From Tomocerus qinae (Eukaryota > Arthropoda > Collembola > Entomobryomorpha > Tomoceridae), in NCBI GenBank assembly GCA_020055645.1, contig CM034546.1, positions 6,262,001-6,326,000 of the forward strand: a DNA stretch of 64,000 nt, written 5' to 3'. This document shows, one piece after another, positions 1 through 10,939 of the stretch; within the stretch, counting starts at the first letter, position 1, and each line of letters begins with the position of its first letter. The translations under genes and the position numbers were made by a program. The notes below the pieces were generated by a model, which saw nothing but the letters and a program-made list of their open reading frames with translations, searched no databases and was not told where the DNA came from.

Positions 1-420
1 CCGTCCCCATTTGTGGTAAAAACAGTCTTTTGAAATCTGCACCACTGCCTTAAACGGTGCAAAATTTGCTTTATACAGAATCGAAAACTGACTCACTTCT
101 TTGGAAATCTAACTTTTATTAAACCAATTCAAAACATCAATGTAAATGGTCAAATTGAATTTTCCCGCACATGAAGTAATAGAAACCTTGAGCACACTGA
201 AAGCTGGAAAAAATTTCATACAAAATGCATGCATTGTTCCTTTAATGAAATTGTTTTGTGCCTTGTAAGTAGTAGGAGACTATAGTCCGCGCTTATAAGG
301 ATAACACACGATGATATAAACAAGCATCCCTCCGGAAAATTTCACTACGCAACTCGAACAAGAAGATTATATTATAGAGTGATGTCTGGTAGGAGAGCCT
401 AGGGAACCTGCATATATTGC
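1..420. repeat. Dispersed repeat, copy 1
   Basis: The stretch starting at the left edge matches about 60525-60800 in the same orientation: the same run about 'catttgtgg.aaaaac', the same 'acacgatgatataaa.aagcat', and the same 'cgcaactcgaacaa'. It has no coding potential that I can see. It shows that the two ends of the window share a dispersed or segmentally duplicated sequence. The element's true left end lies outside the window. Confidence 0.6.
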
Positions 421-550
421 GTAACGCAAAACCCACTCCACAATGTGTAACGCAAGTGCTGACTGCAACACATTTGAGTACCTCCTCTTCCCATCAACTG
501 CACACGTAATATATGCATGTTCCTAAAAAGTAAAATGCGCAAGCCCAATT

Positions 551-640
551 AATGTTTTCAACAATTTACCCCAACGCATACTTTCATGTGCTAAATTTAT
601 TACATGGAGGTATGCGTTGGGGTACATTATTGAAAACATT
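551..640. repeat. Small hairpin element (MITE-like)
   Basis: Arms 551-580 and 611-640 are reverse complements at 28 of 30 positions and enclose a 30-base spacer. This is the geometry of a very small foldback or MITE remnant. I could not define a target duplication. Confidence 0.6.
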
Positions 641-1970
641 TATTCCTCTAAACAACCGAAATGAGTCGTTTCATATTATTGTAACAACAAAATAATAATA
701 GAAATTTACATAAGAAGGTTGAATGGTGGTGAGTCGTGATTGAAGATTGAATGGAAATGGTTAGCGAAAAGGGATATTTCGTAATGATTGTAATGTGCGT
801 ATTAAAAAGCATTTCAAAACTTCTAATTCAAATTGGTTCTGTTATATCGACAAACTTATTTAACATTTTTTAGTAGAGCTGGGTTTACTTTCTTATTCCC
901 CTATGGATCCCTTTGGCAGTGTGCACACCTTTTTGTTGAATTAAATAACAGTACTGGGTAACTAACTATTTATTCTTTAAAAATATTTATTCGTAAGTTG
1001 TACTCATAGAATTTGTACGTTTTTCCGAAATCCCAGGAAGAATATTGTTTTTCTGATTCAAAAAGGGAGCTTTTTGTTGACTTTGTGGGATTTTTTTCAA
1101 AAATGGAGTCTTTAACTGTTCCGTGCATTCGATGCTACGATCTACAGTTATTATTTTGGTTTAGGAAATTCTTTTTTAGCAGGAAGTTGGGGTTGCAGCT
1201 AATTTTGCAACCAAAAGTATATTAATTCAAATAAACTTTGTATTTACAAAGTTAACATAATAACGTAAGGGATCTTTTCGAAATTGTTTTTATTACTGTG
1301 TTGGTTGGACTGCTGAATTTCTCTTGAGGGCTAGGGTTGCTCCTAAGCTGGGTTCACTAGTTTAATATAAGATGTGTAGATAAATGACACCAGAAGATTT
1401 TGTCGGATCATTAATTTTTCCTTGATCTATTTATAATTAAGTATTCCGAATTAAGATAAAGGAAAAAATATTTAATTCCCAGTAAACCTTACCTACTTAT
1501 ATACATACAGCTATGTATAACATCATGCCACAATTCTTTTGGTGTTTTATCTGCGAGTAATGAGTAACAACTAATTTCTTTACGATAGATAGCTATACCG
1601 TTTAATACTGTACTTAATGTACATATCATAACCTAAGCACATTCAAAATTATCTTTTATTTTACATGTGTATATTTAAGAGCTATCACTCTGATAAAACA
1701 TCAAAGAAACAGAAACACATGAGGAAATGATGATACAAATAGAACATGGTGTTAATTTTTTTAGTACAACAAACTCAAATATTCGTTTTATTTTCCTGAT
1801 ATATCTAGGTGAGATGAATTGAAACTAGGAAACTAAAACACTTCGTGGTTTAGTACTTGCTATTCATTAGATCTATATAGGCATGTATTACTCGTTTGAA
1901 GAATAATATGTATGAATTGATACTATAATAGTCTATGTCATGTTTAAAATTTAAAACTTTCCTCTTGGCA
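641..1970. other. Non-coding; 1380-1970 is a duplicated CAP upstream block
   Basis: No convincing gene. From about 1380 to the promoter the sequence is paralogous to 10940-11890 and, inverted, to about 9123-9370. Shared landmarks include 'gaggaaatgatgatacaaa' and 'tatatctaggtgagatgaat'. The duplication that made the CAP copies therefore carried at least 0.5 kb of upstream DNA. Confidence 0.65.
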
Positions 1971-1973
1971 GCT

Positions 1974-2015
1974 TATAAAGGACACCCGAACGAATTACTA
2001 GCAGTCATTCGTACT
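1974..2015 (+). promoter_or_regulatory. TATA box and initiator of CAP gene 1
   Basis: TATAAAG lies at 1974-1980. The initiator-like TCATTCGTAC starts at 2005, 31 bp downstream. The same pair with the same spacing precedes the two other CAP copies, so it is probably the core promoter. The inferred 5' UTR is about 180 nt. Confidence 0.65.
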
Positions 2016-2183
2016 AACAAGCGCCTTCTCATGTTGTAAGTTATGCCAATATTTCTTACTACATAATAAATAATCATATTTTATCGTTGTAACCATTCTT
2101 AAAAGTGTATATAAAATTATATGAATCACAAACTATAAGGATTTGTTTTTAACCATAATATAGTTAATAAGTACCACCTGACA

Positions 2184-2861
2184 ATGAAGTTGATTCTTGG
2201 ATTCATTGGACTGCTCTACGGTGTGAACGTAGTAATCGGGTATCAAAATGAAGGTCTAAAAGTTCACAATAACTATCGAAAAGCCCACAAAGTCCCTTTA
2301 TTGCAACTGGACAAAAAAGTAAGTCAATATTATCACTAATAAAATATTTTATCCATTTAACATGAAAAAATAATCCTTTCCTTAAGTTTGGAAAAGAAAT
2401 TGTCAAATAAATGATTTTAATAATGCAGCTACTATTTGTATGTTAACTAAAAATTATTTGTAATTTACTAGATGAATAAACAAGCCCAAGCATGCGCACA
2501 ACGATTGGCGGGTATAAAGGGTCTTAAACATACAGATAAAAAGACATTAAAAAGCCTTAACCAAGGAGAAAATTTCGGTATGGCGACAACGACGGGATCG
2601 GATGTTGAAGATGTCCAAAATGAAATTCAGAGATGGTATAACGAGATCAAACTGTACGATTTCAAACGTCCTAACGGTATGACTGGAAAGGACGGGAAAT
2701 TTGGCAGTGTCGGACATTTCACTCAAGTCGTGTGGAAAGACACCAAACAATTGGGAATAGGAGTAGCCCGCGCAGGAGGGAAAGCCTATGTCTGTGCTAG
2801 ATATTCCCCTCCAGGTAACTTTAATAAGGCAAATAAGAAGAATGTATTTCCCAAAGGCTAA
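2184..2861 (+). CDS. Secreted GAPR-1-like CAP protein, copy 1
   Basis: Join 2184-2318 and 2472-2861, with a phase-0 GT-AG intron of 153 bp; 174 residues. Residues 1-19 are a hydrophobic signal peptide, so the product is probably secreted. The rest is one CAP domain (SCP/TAPS superfamily, cd05382-like). The usual cleft tetrad is present as H65, E78 (in GEN), E103 (in WYNE) and H127 (in GHFTQVVW). The second CAP signature, YVCARY, is at 151-156 and the end NVFPKG resembles GAPR-1. Exon 1 is absent as a long open frame because the intron interrupts it, but the paralogues at 8765 and 12226 have exactly the same 135-nt exon 1 and splice site. CAP proteins bind lipids or act extracellularly; the role here is unknown. 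Confidence 0.9.
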
Positions 2862-3041
2862 AATACTAACTCAACCTTACTTGATACCCGTTGTACAAAA
2901 TTGCTTGCCATCTTCGGACCAGGATATTTCAATTAATTTCTACCTTTATTAAAAACTTCAGGTTCAATATTCAATTGTGAATTAAATTAAATGCTTGTGT
3001 TTTTCATACGCTTAAAACCCTATCAGAAAATTTATAAAATT

Positions 3042-3047
3042 AATAAA
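3042..3047 (+). terminator. Polyadenylation signal of CAP gene 1
   Basis: AATAAA about 180 nt after the stop codon, directly before the inverted-repeat element at 3054. The element inserted just past the likely transcript end. Confidence 0.45.
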
Positions 3048-3053
3048 ATATTA

Positions 3054-4488
3054 GACAGATATTATTTGATATCTGAAAGTCAAAGAATTTGTGGCACAGT
3101 GGGGAAAAAATGAATGTGTATTTTGGTAGCTCATAATATTAGGAGAAAACAACTTTCAGGAAAAAAATCATTTTTGCCCCTGTCAGGGGTAGGGGTGCCA
3201 CAATGGCCAAAATCGGAATAATTTCTAGAAAGAGAACTAATCAACCGATTTGGATGAAACCTTTTTTAAAAATTATGTTAAATAGTACTCTAGAGAAGGT
3301 TTTAATAAAAAGTTGAAATTCGAAAAATTCGATTTTTAAAAAATAAATAAAATTTTGAAAAAATAAAATTTCGAAGAAAAATTTTTTTTCGAAAATTCTG
3401 CAGGAATGAAATGAAAGAGCTCATAAAATAACCCAGTACAAAAATGTAATATCTCCCACTTTTGCTGACCTGTACCTTACATCGGATGTCAAATATGGAT
3501 TACATTGTGTTGAGGAGAATAAATACTTTATTTTGACTAAACGAATCAACAAAGTTAGAAGTAAACTTTCTCAACAACTAAGTAAAAGCATTTTCAAAAG
3601 CAATAATTTAAGATTTTTTGCAATAAAAAAATTTATGCTTCAGAAAATGTATTTAGTTGTCAAATATCGTTTATTTATTAAATCTTACTATTTAATCCGC
3701 TTTCCCTGGTAAAACAAAGAGAATCTGGCATAACTTAATGTTTTCAAATGTTATCATTCAGTATAACAACATTTGTGTGTAGCTATGTACGGAATTATAG
3801 ATAACACCTTGTAAGCCTACATAATGCATTGACTAGTGCCTACGTTATACACAAGAGATGATCAGATAAGTGCCTACTTAATGCATGGTAATAATTTTTT
3901 TCTACCAAGCAGATATTTTTAATTTTTACGGTATAATAATGTTATAACGACTTATGTTCGTTATGTATTTGATGTTTATTGACAAAATAGGTCTCATTAT
4001 ATGAGAAATAAATGCAGTTGTGCCAAGCTAATATACTTATATTTATATTAGACCACTGATATAATTTACATGTCAGCAAAAACAGGAGATATTATATTTT
4101 TGTACTGGGTTATTTTATGAGCTCTTTCATTTCATTCCTGCAGAATTTTCGAAAAAAAAATTTTTCTTCGAAATTTTATTTTTTCAAAATTTTATTTATT
4201 TTTTAAAAATCGAATTTTTCGAATTTCAACTTTTTATTAAAACCTTCTCTAGAGTACTATTTAACATAATTTTTAAAAAAGGTTTCATCCAAATCGGTTG
4301 ATTAGTTCTCTTTCTAGAAATTATTCCGATTTTGGCCATTGTGGCACCCCTACCCCTGACAGGGGCAAAAATGATTTTTTTCCTGAAAGTTGTTTTCTCC
4401 TAATATTATGAGCTACCAAAATACACATTCATTTTTTCCCCACTGTGCCACAAATTCTTTGACTTTCAGATATCAAATAATATCTGTC
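3054..4488. mobile_element. Long-terminal-inverted-repeat (foldback) DNA element
   Basis: The left arm 3054-3474 and the right arm 4068-4488 are near-perfect reverse complements of about 421 bp, starting GACAGATATTATTTGATATC. ATTA flanks both ends (3050-3053 and 4489-4492), a likely 4-bp target duplication. The 590-bp centre has no open frame, so the element is non-autonomous. High arm identity suggests recent insertion or arm homogenisation. Confidence 0.85.
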
Positions 4489-4492
4489 ATTA

Positions 4493-5695
4493 ACGCAATT
4501 GCTAATACTCCGATGGCATACAAGTTATTCCTGAAAACTAGCAAGAAGTATATGATTAAATAAACCAACAAGAAGTTAACGCTATAGCTGCCTGTGAACA
4601 ATAAAAATATGCAGTATTTCCTGATTACAGTTTTACAGTTATAAAGTCATGTAGTTACATAAATCGATCATTGCAACAGTCATGTCGCATCTAAGTGCGG
4701 CCTAGACTACATGACTAGGCCTACGTCCTACCATCAGGGACCAGTTATATTCCATTGGCCTGGTAACAGTGCGGTTGGTTTTAGCACCGTCCTTAACAGT
4801 TACACGTCTTGTATTAGTGTAGTAATTAGGTGTCATTTTCTTAATTCGTAATTAATTTTTCTAAATCTAAGTGATGCATGATACATTGTTGCCAAATAAA
4901 AATTTACAAGATTGTATTGCAAATCTCCTCTGATATGGGTAACCAAAACTCAAAATGTCCCAAATGGGACATGTCATGTATTCTAGTAAAGAAAATTACA
5001 TGATTGATTCATCTCATTAAAATATGTCATTAAAATGAAAATGTACTCTGAAGTTTGAAAAAGTTGATATGCTATAAAACGCACTGATATGCATTCATTA
5101 ACTTAATAACATTAATGTTTGAGATTGTCATTTTTCTAAGATTTCTGACCTTCAGAAAAGAACACTTGAACTCAACTAAATGTAAATGAATTCAAATTCT
5201 AAAATTGTAATCATGGAAATATTTTTATATTATTTCCTACTAACAAAGTAACAAAAAGTACTTTCAGATATTCTTTTGTTCAAATGAAATTACTTTTAAG
5301 GTACCTACTATTTCAGAAAGCAATGCTACGTCAAAAATAAATAATAAAATAAGCAGCAATAATAAATAATATTTCAAATAGCATATTTCATTGGGTTGGA
5401 GTTCTATGATAGTTTATTGAGTCGTAAGGACCTCACCAAGTTTGTAGGAAAAATTTGCATACACATGGAGTAATTATAACTACATAAAGTTTTATTAATT
5501 TTAAATTATTGTTTTCTAATTAGCTTTTTAAGCAATATAAAACATACTAAACACAAGCGTTTAATTTAACACACAATTGATTATTGACCCTGATTTGACT
5601 ATTATTTTTGACATTGGAATTATTTGATATCTCTCGTTTTAAAATTTAGCAAGTAATTTTATATGATGTATATCAAGTAAGAATAATTTAGTGTT
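4493..5695. other. Non-coding stretch
   Basis: AT-rich, with no credible gene on either strand. The right part is the 3' flank of the inverted CAP copy that ends at 5696. Confidence 0.5.
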
Positions 5696-5930
5696 TTATC
5701 CAATAGGGAGTACATTCTGCTTGTACGCATTATTGAAGTTACCTCGGGGATAATACCGAGCACAGACAAAGGCATTCCTCCCTGAGTGGGCTATTCCAAT
5801 TCCCAATTGTTTGGAGTCTTTCCACACGACTTGAGTGAAATGCCCAACTTTTTTCCCGCCTTTTCCAACTAGGCTCTTTGGATTTTTGAAGTCGTAAAAA
5901 TTGATTTCGTCGTACCATCTCTTAACTTAA

Positions 5931-8207
5931 CTTAACAAGTTTCTGGCTGATCATGACTTAGTGAATGCTAAAATTGAGTTTGATGTAGTTAAACGTGAAA
6001 CAAAAACTATTTTTATAAGAAAAATGACTGATAAAACAATGATGAGTGCTATACAAAATATTGATCAAATAAGTTGCCTAAATGATAATGCTGAACAGCT
6101 AGATGATAAGGTAGATAATTTTACTAAAAATATTTTGAAGATTATGGATGATTATGCTCCATATAAACCTATTCGTATTAGTAATAAAAATTCTCGTAAA
6201 TACCTCACAGTTGAAACTCGTGAGTTAAAAAGAAAAAGGGATAATGCTTATAAAGCCTTGAAAAAAAGTAAATCTATCTCAAACAAAGTTACCCTAAAAA
6301 ATTTAAACAATAGGCTAAAGAAAAGTATAAAACTTGATACAAAAGATTTTATGAATAAACAAATAGAAGAGAAAGGTGTACATAATGCATTGAAAGGTAT
6401 ACTTGCGATAGGAAAGAAAAACGATCAATGTAATATAGATATCGATGTTAATTGTATTAATGATTATTTTGTTAATATCTGTACTAGTAGTAATGATAAG
6501 CTAATAGTACCTGAAAAACCTAACAAATTAGCTAAGGTGACCACTCAATTTAAATTATCAAATGTGTCTATGACTGAAATGCAACTTACATGGAAAATGC
6601 TTCAGAAGAAAAATAGTAGATCAACTGATTATTTAGAATTAAGTCCTAGCTACCTAAATTATTTATTACAATCACATGTTACTAAGATTGCGCTACTTAA
6701 TATAATTAACCAAAGTATTTTAGAAAATAATATGTGTGATAAACTTAAAATATCAAAAGTTACTCCAGTTCAAAAAATTAAAGATTCAACAGAAATAAGT
6801 GATTTAAGACCGGTCAGTACTCAAACAATAATTTCTAAAGTAATTGAAAAATGTATCTATAATCAACTTATAGATTATGTAGAAACTAATAATATACTTA
6901 TAAATACACAATTTGGATTTAGACGTAAACATTCTACCCAACATGCACAAATCGCGCTCACAGATATGTTATTTCAAAATATAGTAAAGGGTAATGTTAA
7001 CATAATTCTGTCGCTAGATGTCTCTAAAGCGTTTGACAAGGTGGCCAGAGAAATCTTAAAAACCAAATTATCTTGGTATGGTATTGACCCGGAATGGTTT
7101 AATTCTTATTTATGTGATAGAAAACAGTATGTATGTACTAATAATAACGTTTCTGACATAAAAAGAGTGAATCTCGGTTTACCCCAAGGTTCTGTGCTAG
7201 GAGGTCTGTTGTTTTCATTGCTAGTAAATGATTTGCCATTATGTATAATAAATAGTCTAGTCATACAATTTGCAGATGACAATCAATTAATTATATCTGG
7301 TCACCCTGACCATATCCAATTATTATTGTCTAAGTTATCTGAGGATCTAGAATGTGTAGAAAAATGGATGAATGATAATCATATGTCCCTTAATGTTAAA
7401 AAAACTAAGATGCTGATAGTAGCTAGTCCATTTGTATTAAGTAAGCTTGGTGATGTTACTTTAAAATATCAAAATGTTATTGTGAAGACTGAAAAAGAGT
7501 TAAAAGTATTGGGACTTATTATTGATAATAAGTTAAACTGGACTAGCCATGTTTCACATGTTACCAATAAATGTAATTCAATAATATGGTCAGTATATCC
7601 AGTACAAAATTTGTTTACCAAACTAAATAGAAAACTAATAATAAATGCCTATGTAATGTCAATTATAAGATATATGATAGCAATTTGGGGTACTACAAAT
7701 AAAGGTAATATGAAATTAATCGAGAATATTATTAGAAGGGCTGGCAGATATGTACTAGGTATTTTTAAATATGACAATGTTAAAAAGCCTATATCTGTTG
7801 AAATTAATTGGCTATTTCCAAACTATCTGTATAAATTTGAACTCCTTAAAGTAACCTACGTAATTTTAAATATTGTAGACTGCCCACCTTATTTTGAAAA
7901 TTACTTGAAAATTGAGAACGTTGTAACGCGAAATACAAGATCGAAAACATATAATTATATAATTAAATCCAATAGAATTTCTAGCTATGACAATAGACAA
8001 TTTTCAAACCAAGCTACAACTGAGTGGCTAACGATACCAGATTATATTAAGAATAGTAAATCTCTAAACATATTTAAAAAAGAGTTATTTAAATACTATC
8101 TTGATATTCAAGTAAATGAGTCTGATGATAATAACTATACTATAAGTGATTTTTCTAGCTATGATGAGACGATTGAGGAAGTTGTGCAATATTTCACTTT
8201 ATATTGA
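5931..8207 (+). CDS. Reverse transcriptase (ORF2 remnant) of non-LTR element
   Basis: Open from 5931 (no initiator of its own; the first ATG is further in) to the TGA-side stop near 8207, about 750 residues, with no internal stop. Numbered from codon 5961: RT fingers FGFRRKHST at about 317, LDVSKAFDKV at about 352, GLPQGSVLG at about 404, catalytic FADD at about 437, then the thumb and a C-terminal region without an evident RNase H domain. The set of motifs is typical of the jockey/CR1/L2 groups. The intact frame despite truncation points to a recent copy. Without endonuclease and ORF1 it should not move on its own. Confidence 0.85.
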   Translation, partial: LNKFLADHDLVNAKIEFDVVKRETKTIFIRKMTDKTMMSAIQNIDQISCLNDNAEQLDDKVDNFTKNILKIMDDYAPYKPIRISNKNSRKYLTVETRELKRKRDNAYKALKKSKSISNKVTLKNLNNRLKKSIKLDTKDFMNKQIEEKGVHNALKGILAIGKKNDQCNIDIDVNCINDYFVNICTSSNDKLIVPEKPNKLAKVTTQFKLSNVSMTEMQLTWKMLQKKNSRSTDYLELSPSYLNYLLQSHVTKIALLNIINQSILENNMCDKLKISKVTPVQKIKDSTEISDLRPVSTQTIISKVIEKCIYNQLIDYVETNNILINTQFGFRRKHSTQHAQIALTDMLFQNIVKGNVNIILSLDVSKAFDKVAREILKTKLSWYGIDPEWFNSYLCDRKQYVCTNNNVSDIKRVNLGLPQGSVLGGLLFSLLVNDLPLCIINSLVIQFADDNQLIISGHPDHIQLLLSKLSEDLECVEKWMNDNHMSLNVKKTKMLIVASPFVLSKLGDVTLKYQNVIVKTEKELKVLGLIIDNKLNWTSHVSHVTNKCNSIIWSVYPVQNLFTKLNRKLIINAYVMSIIRYMIAIWGTTNKGNMKLIENIIRRAGRYVLGIFKYDNVKKPISVEINWLFPNYLYKFELLKVTYVILNIVDCPPYFENYLKIENVVTRNTRSKTYNYIIKSNRISSYDNRQFSNQATTEWLTIPDYIKNSKSLNIFKKELFKYYLDIQVNESDDNNYTISDFSSYDETIEEVVQYFTLY

Positions 8208-8289
8208 TTGTGTTAATACTAAATTGTTAGAACTAAATGTGTATATAGATTGACAACAAAAATGCATTTATATTGAGCAATGTCTGTAA

Positions 8290-8340
8290 GTGCATTAACA
8301 GCACCAATTACCTTCCTAGGAAGGAAGCTGTTTCTTATAT
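8290..8340 (+). other. Potential 3' UTR stem-loop of the retrotransposon
   Basis: The self-complementary CTTCCTAGGAAG sits inside a CAGC...GCTG pair just before the trinucleotide tail. A terminal hairpin is a known recognition feature in several non-LTR groups; here the role is inferred. Confidence 0.35.
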
Positions 8341-8864
8341 AAATAATAATAATAACTGCAGCTTCGACATCTTTAGCATCTGATCCCGTTGTTGTCCACA
8401 CACCCAGATTTTCTCCTTGTTTTAGGCTCCTGAGTATTTCTTTGTCTGTATGAACAAGTTTCTGTGAGCCTCCTTTGTTTAGTTTAGCCACTCTCTCTGC
8501 GCATTCCTTGGCTTGTTGATTCAGCTAGTAAATGATAAATATTTTGGTTATTTTACCATCTCATTAACAACTGCATCATAAACGTTTGATCCTTGGCCAA
8601 CAATTAAGGCTAGAAACAGTATTGCCTTACCTTCGGATCCAGTTGCAAAGCAGATACACCATGCTCTTTCCGATATTTATTGTGAAGATTGCGACCTTCA
8701 TTTTGGTACCCGATTACTACGTTTACGACGCAGAGCAGTCCCATTAATCCAAGAACTAACTTCATTGTCAATGGAGACTTTCAACTTAGAAGTTGTGCTG
8801 TTTATAAATCATAAAATTTTTATTAAGCGGTGCAAATGTACCGTTTCTATCCTTTTGGTAGAAA

Positions 8865-8905
8865 ATGAAATGAATGAAATGAAAATGAAATGAATGAAAA
8901 TGTAC
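8865..8905. repeat. Short AAATG-type microsatellite
   Basis: Imperfect repeats of 'aaatgaatg' and 'aaatgaaa' upstream of CAP copy 3. Confidence 0.5.
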
Positions 8906-9079
8906 TGGAAGTTTTAATAATCATTTTGAATGTTTTTGGTAACTATAAAGATTGACATAAAAATCTTCTAAAAATAAATTTAGATGATTTTGAGAATAGT
9001 TACGACACTTAAAATGACTGTCAAGAATACAGAAAATAGTTTGACATAATTTACAACTTACCAATAAGTAGGTACTTGT

Positions 9080-9122
9080 TTGTACGAATGACCATTAGTA
9101 ATTAATTCGGTTGTCTTTTATA
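9080..9122 (-). promoter_or_regulatory. TATA box and initiator of CAP copy 3
   Basis: On the minus strand, TATAAAAG is at 9122-9115, followed by TCATTCGTAC about 31 bp on. This is the same promoter layout as the intact copies, so the broken gene may still be transcribed. Confidence 0.6.
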
Positions 9123-10545
9123 CGCTACCAAGAGGAAAGTTTTAAAAATGGCTTACAATATTATAATATCAGTGCATATCTAAAGTTCTCCAACCGTGTA
9201 ACACATTTCTATAGATCTAATGAATAGCAAGTGTTATATTAAACCGCTAAGTATTTCAGTTTCCTAACTTCAATTCATCTCACCTATAGATATATCAGGA
9301 AAATAAAAAAATAATATTTGTAAGACACCATTTCCGTTCCTTTTGTGTCATCATTTCCTCAAAAGTTTCGTAAATGTTTATTAACAACAATATTTTCAAA
9401 ATATCTGCAAAATTAAAAATAATTTTGAATGTGCTAAAGATATTTACGTAACAACCTTAAGTACAAAAATAATAATTGGTATTGTATCCTAAAGATCGTA
9501 AAGAAATTAGCATAAAAATACAGGGGAAGAATGTATGTTACATCCAAGTAAGTAAAACAGAGTCCAATTTGTACGTTTTTCTTTGCTTAATGCTTGTGGC
9601 AATCAAATGTCTTTCTATTTTAAGGTACTTATGAAGAGTTTGTACTTTATATGTATATAGTTTCTGTTTTGGGCTGTAGCAAAGAATTGGAAAAGACGAA
9701 TGGTTATTTATGATCGTGAAGCTTGTTACCTCTGGTAAATAAACTGAAGACGAAGATGAGGAATAAGAAGTCACAAACTACAGAATAGAATATAGTATTC
9801 CAAGAGTTCTGTGTTTATTCTTAGTTTATGGCACGTTGAATACAATAAATCTCGTCGTCTCACTGTGGGTCTCGTACTAGTTGATTGAGCAACTTAAGCC
9901 GGTTGACAGAGCAACGTAACACTTGACCACACAAGCGAGAGAGTAAAATAGTACTGAAATTACATTGATTTTCTTGCAGTATTTATAGTAAATTGAATAC
10001 ATGAGACAGGTACGAATAGAAAGGAATTGAATACATAATTTGTGGCGGTTGTTAAATAATGTGAATTACAAGTCTAGGATAGGAAGTTATATAACAAGTC
10101 AAATTTCCTTATAATTATAGGAAAGGTCACATACATACAATAAAAGAGTAGGAATCCTAACATCGGGGATTAACCGCATTAACATAACATTTAAATTAGT
10201 ACAATTATTATCCACATAAAGACTATAGTTTCGGAATGAATAGATAACGCGTAGAAAAGATAGGACAAACTTAGAGAGGTAATGTTAAATACATATAATG
10301 GTTCGAGCAAGTAGCGGACAGAAAACTTTACATAACATATTCATAAATGATAATTGTCGTCAGGTCATATAATTTTGACCAATGAGAATTTAGTACCTAA
10401 TCACTTAGTTTGCTTACACGTGTGGTCATAAACATAAAGAACTTACATAAATTAACAATGCATACATGACATTACAACTTGTCTTGAGTCATATGAAATG
10501 TTCACTTACTATAGGAAATATCCTTACACGATGGGTATACTGTAA
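9123..10545. other. CAP upstream block, then non-coding DNA
   Basis: 9123-9370 is the inverted copy of the shared CAP upstream block. The rest has no credible gene. A stretch near 9785-10000 read on - has a TATA-like and an AATAAA-like signal and might be part of an LTR, but I could not find a partner. Confidence 0.35.
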
Positions 10546-10547
10546 AT

Positions 10548-10626
10548 ACACGGTGGTGACGGTGGTGATACGGTGGTGATACGGTGGGGTTTTTGGTGGT
10601 GTCACGGTGGGGTTTTTGGTGGTGTT
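10548..10626 (+). repeat. G-rich minisatellite (CGGTGGTGA-type)
   Basis: About eight degenerate units built on 'acggtggtgat' and 'cggtggggtttttggtggtg'. The strand bias (G on +) is strong. The short open frame through it is a by-product. Confidence 0.7.
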
Positions 10627-10939
10627 ATTTTACATATACGTAATGACACACGTACTCTTGTTCGTCTGAACAGTTTCTTTGATGGAAAACGACGCATCCA
10701 TTCTTACTTAAATTATACTTTTAGCCTGGAATATTCGCCCCTTAGCTGGTCAAAATTATTTTCAGCCGACTAAGAGAGCAGTGACCTTGTAGTCGTTACG
10801 AATTTAAGTAAGAGAGAATCCATTATGGACCATAATTTATGGTATAGGTACTTTACCTATTTTATTATCAAAGTAAATCAATGCCGTTGTTATTTATCAT
10901 TATAAACGATTTAATATATAAATGATGTGTAGATATAGA

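Larger units (their letters stand above)
5927..8353 (+). mobile_element. 5'-truncated non-LTR retrotransposon inserted in a CAP exon
   Basis: A reverse-transcriptase frame is followed by a 3' UTR and an (AAT/TAA)n tail at about 8340-8355. The left edge shows three TTAAC runs (5922-5936); TAAC is also at the right edge, so the target duplication is short (4-5 bp) and its exact limit is ambiguous. The first codons keep only an ADHDLV motif, the very end of an APE-type endonuclease domain. ORF1 and the rest of the endonuclease are therefore missing, as expected from incomplete reverse transcription. The TAA-type tail rather than poly(A) fits I- or CR1/L2-like groups. Confidence 0.85.
5696..8765 (-). 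pseudogene. CAP gene copy 3, split by a retrotransposon
   Basis: On the minus strand, exon 1 is 8631-8765 (135 nt, signal peptide, donor GTAAGG). Exon 2 starts at about 8533 after the acceptor and reads to the Val codon at 8354-8356. The same reading frame resumes at 5926/5923 and runs without any stop or frameshift to the TAA at 5696-5698. The second half carries GHFTQVVW and FVCARYYP, and its end NVLPIG matches the paralogues. Aligned to copies 1 and 2, the pieces abut exactly at a Val-Lys junction, so only the inserted element at about 5927-8353 breaks the gene. The first half alone would read into element sequence and stop near 8219. Probably null, unless a truncated product is made. Confidence 0.85.
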
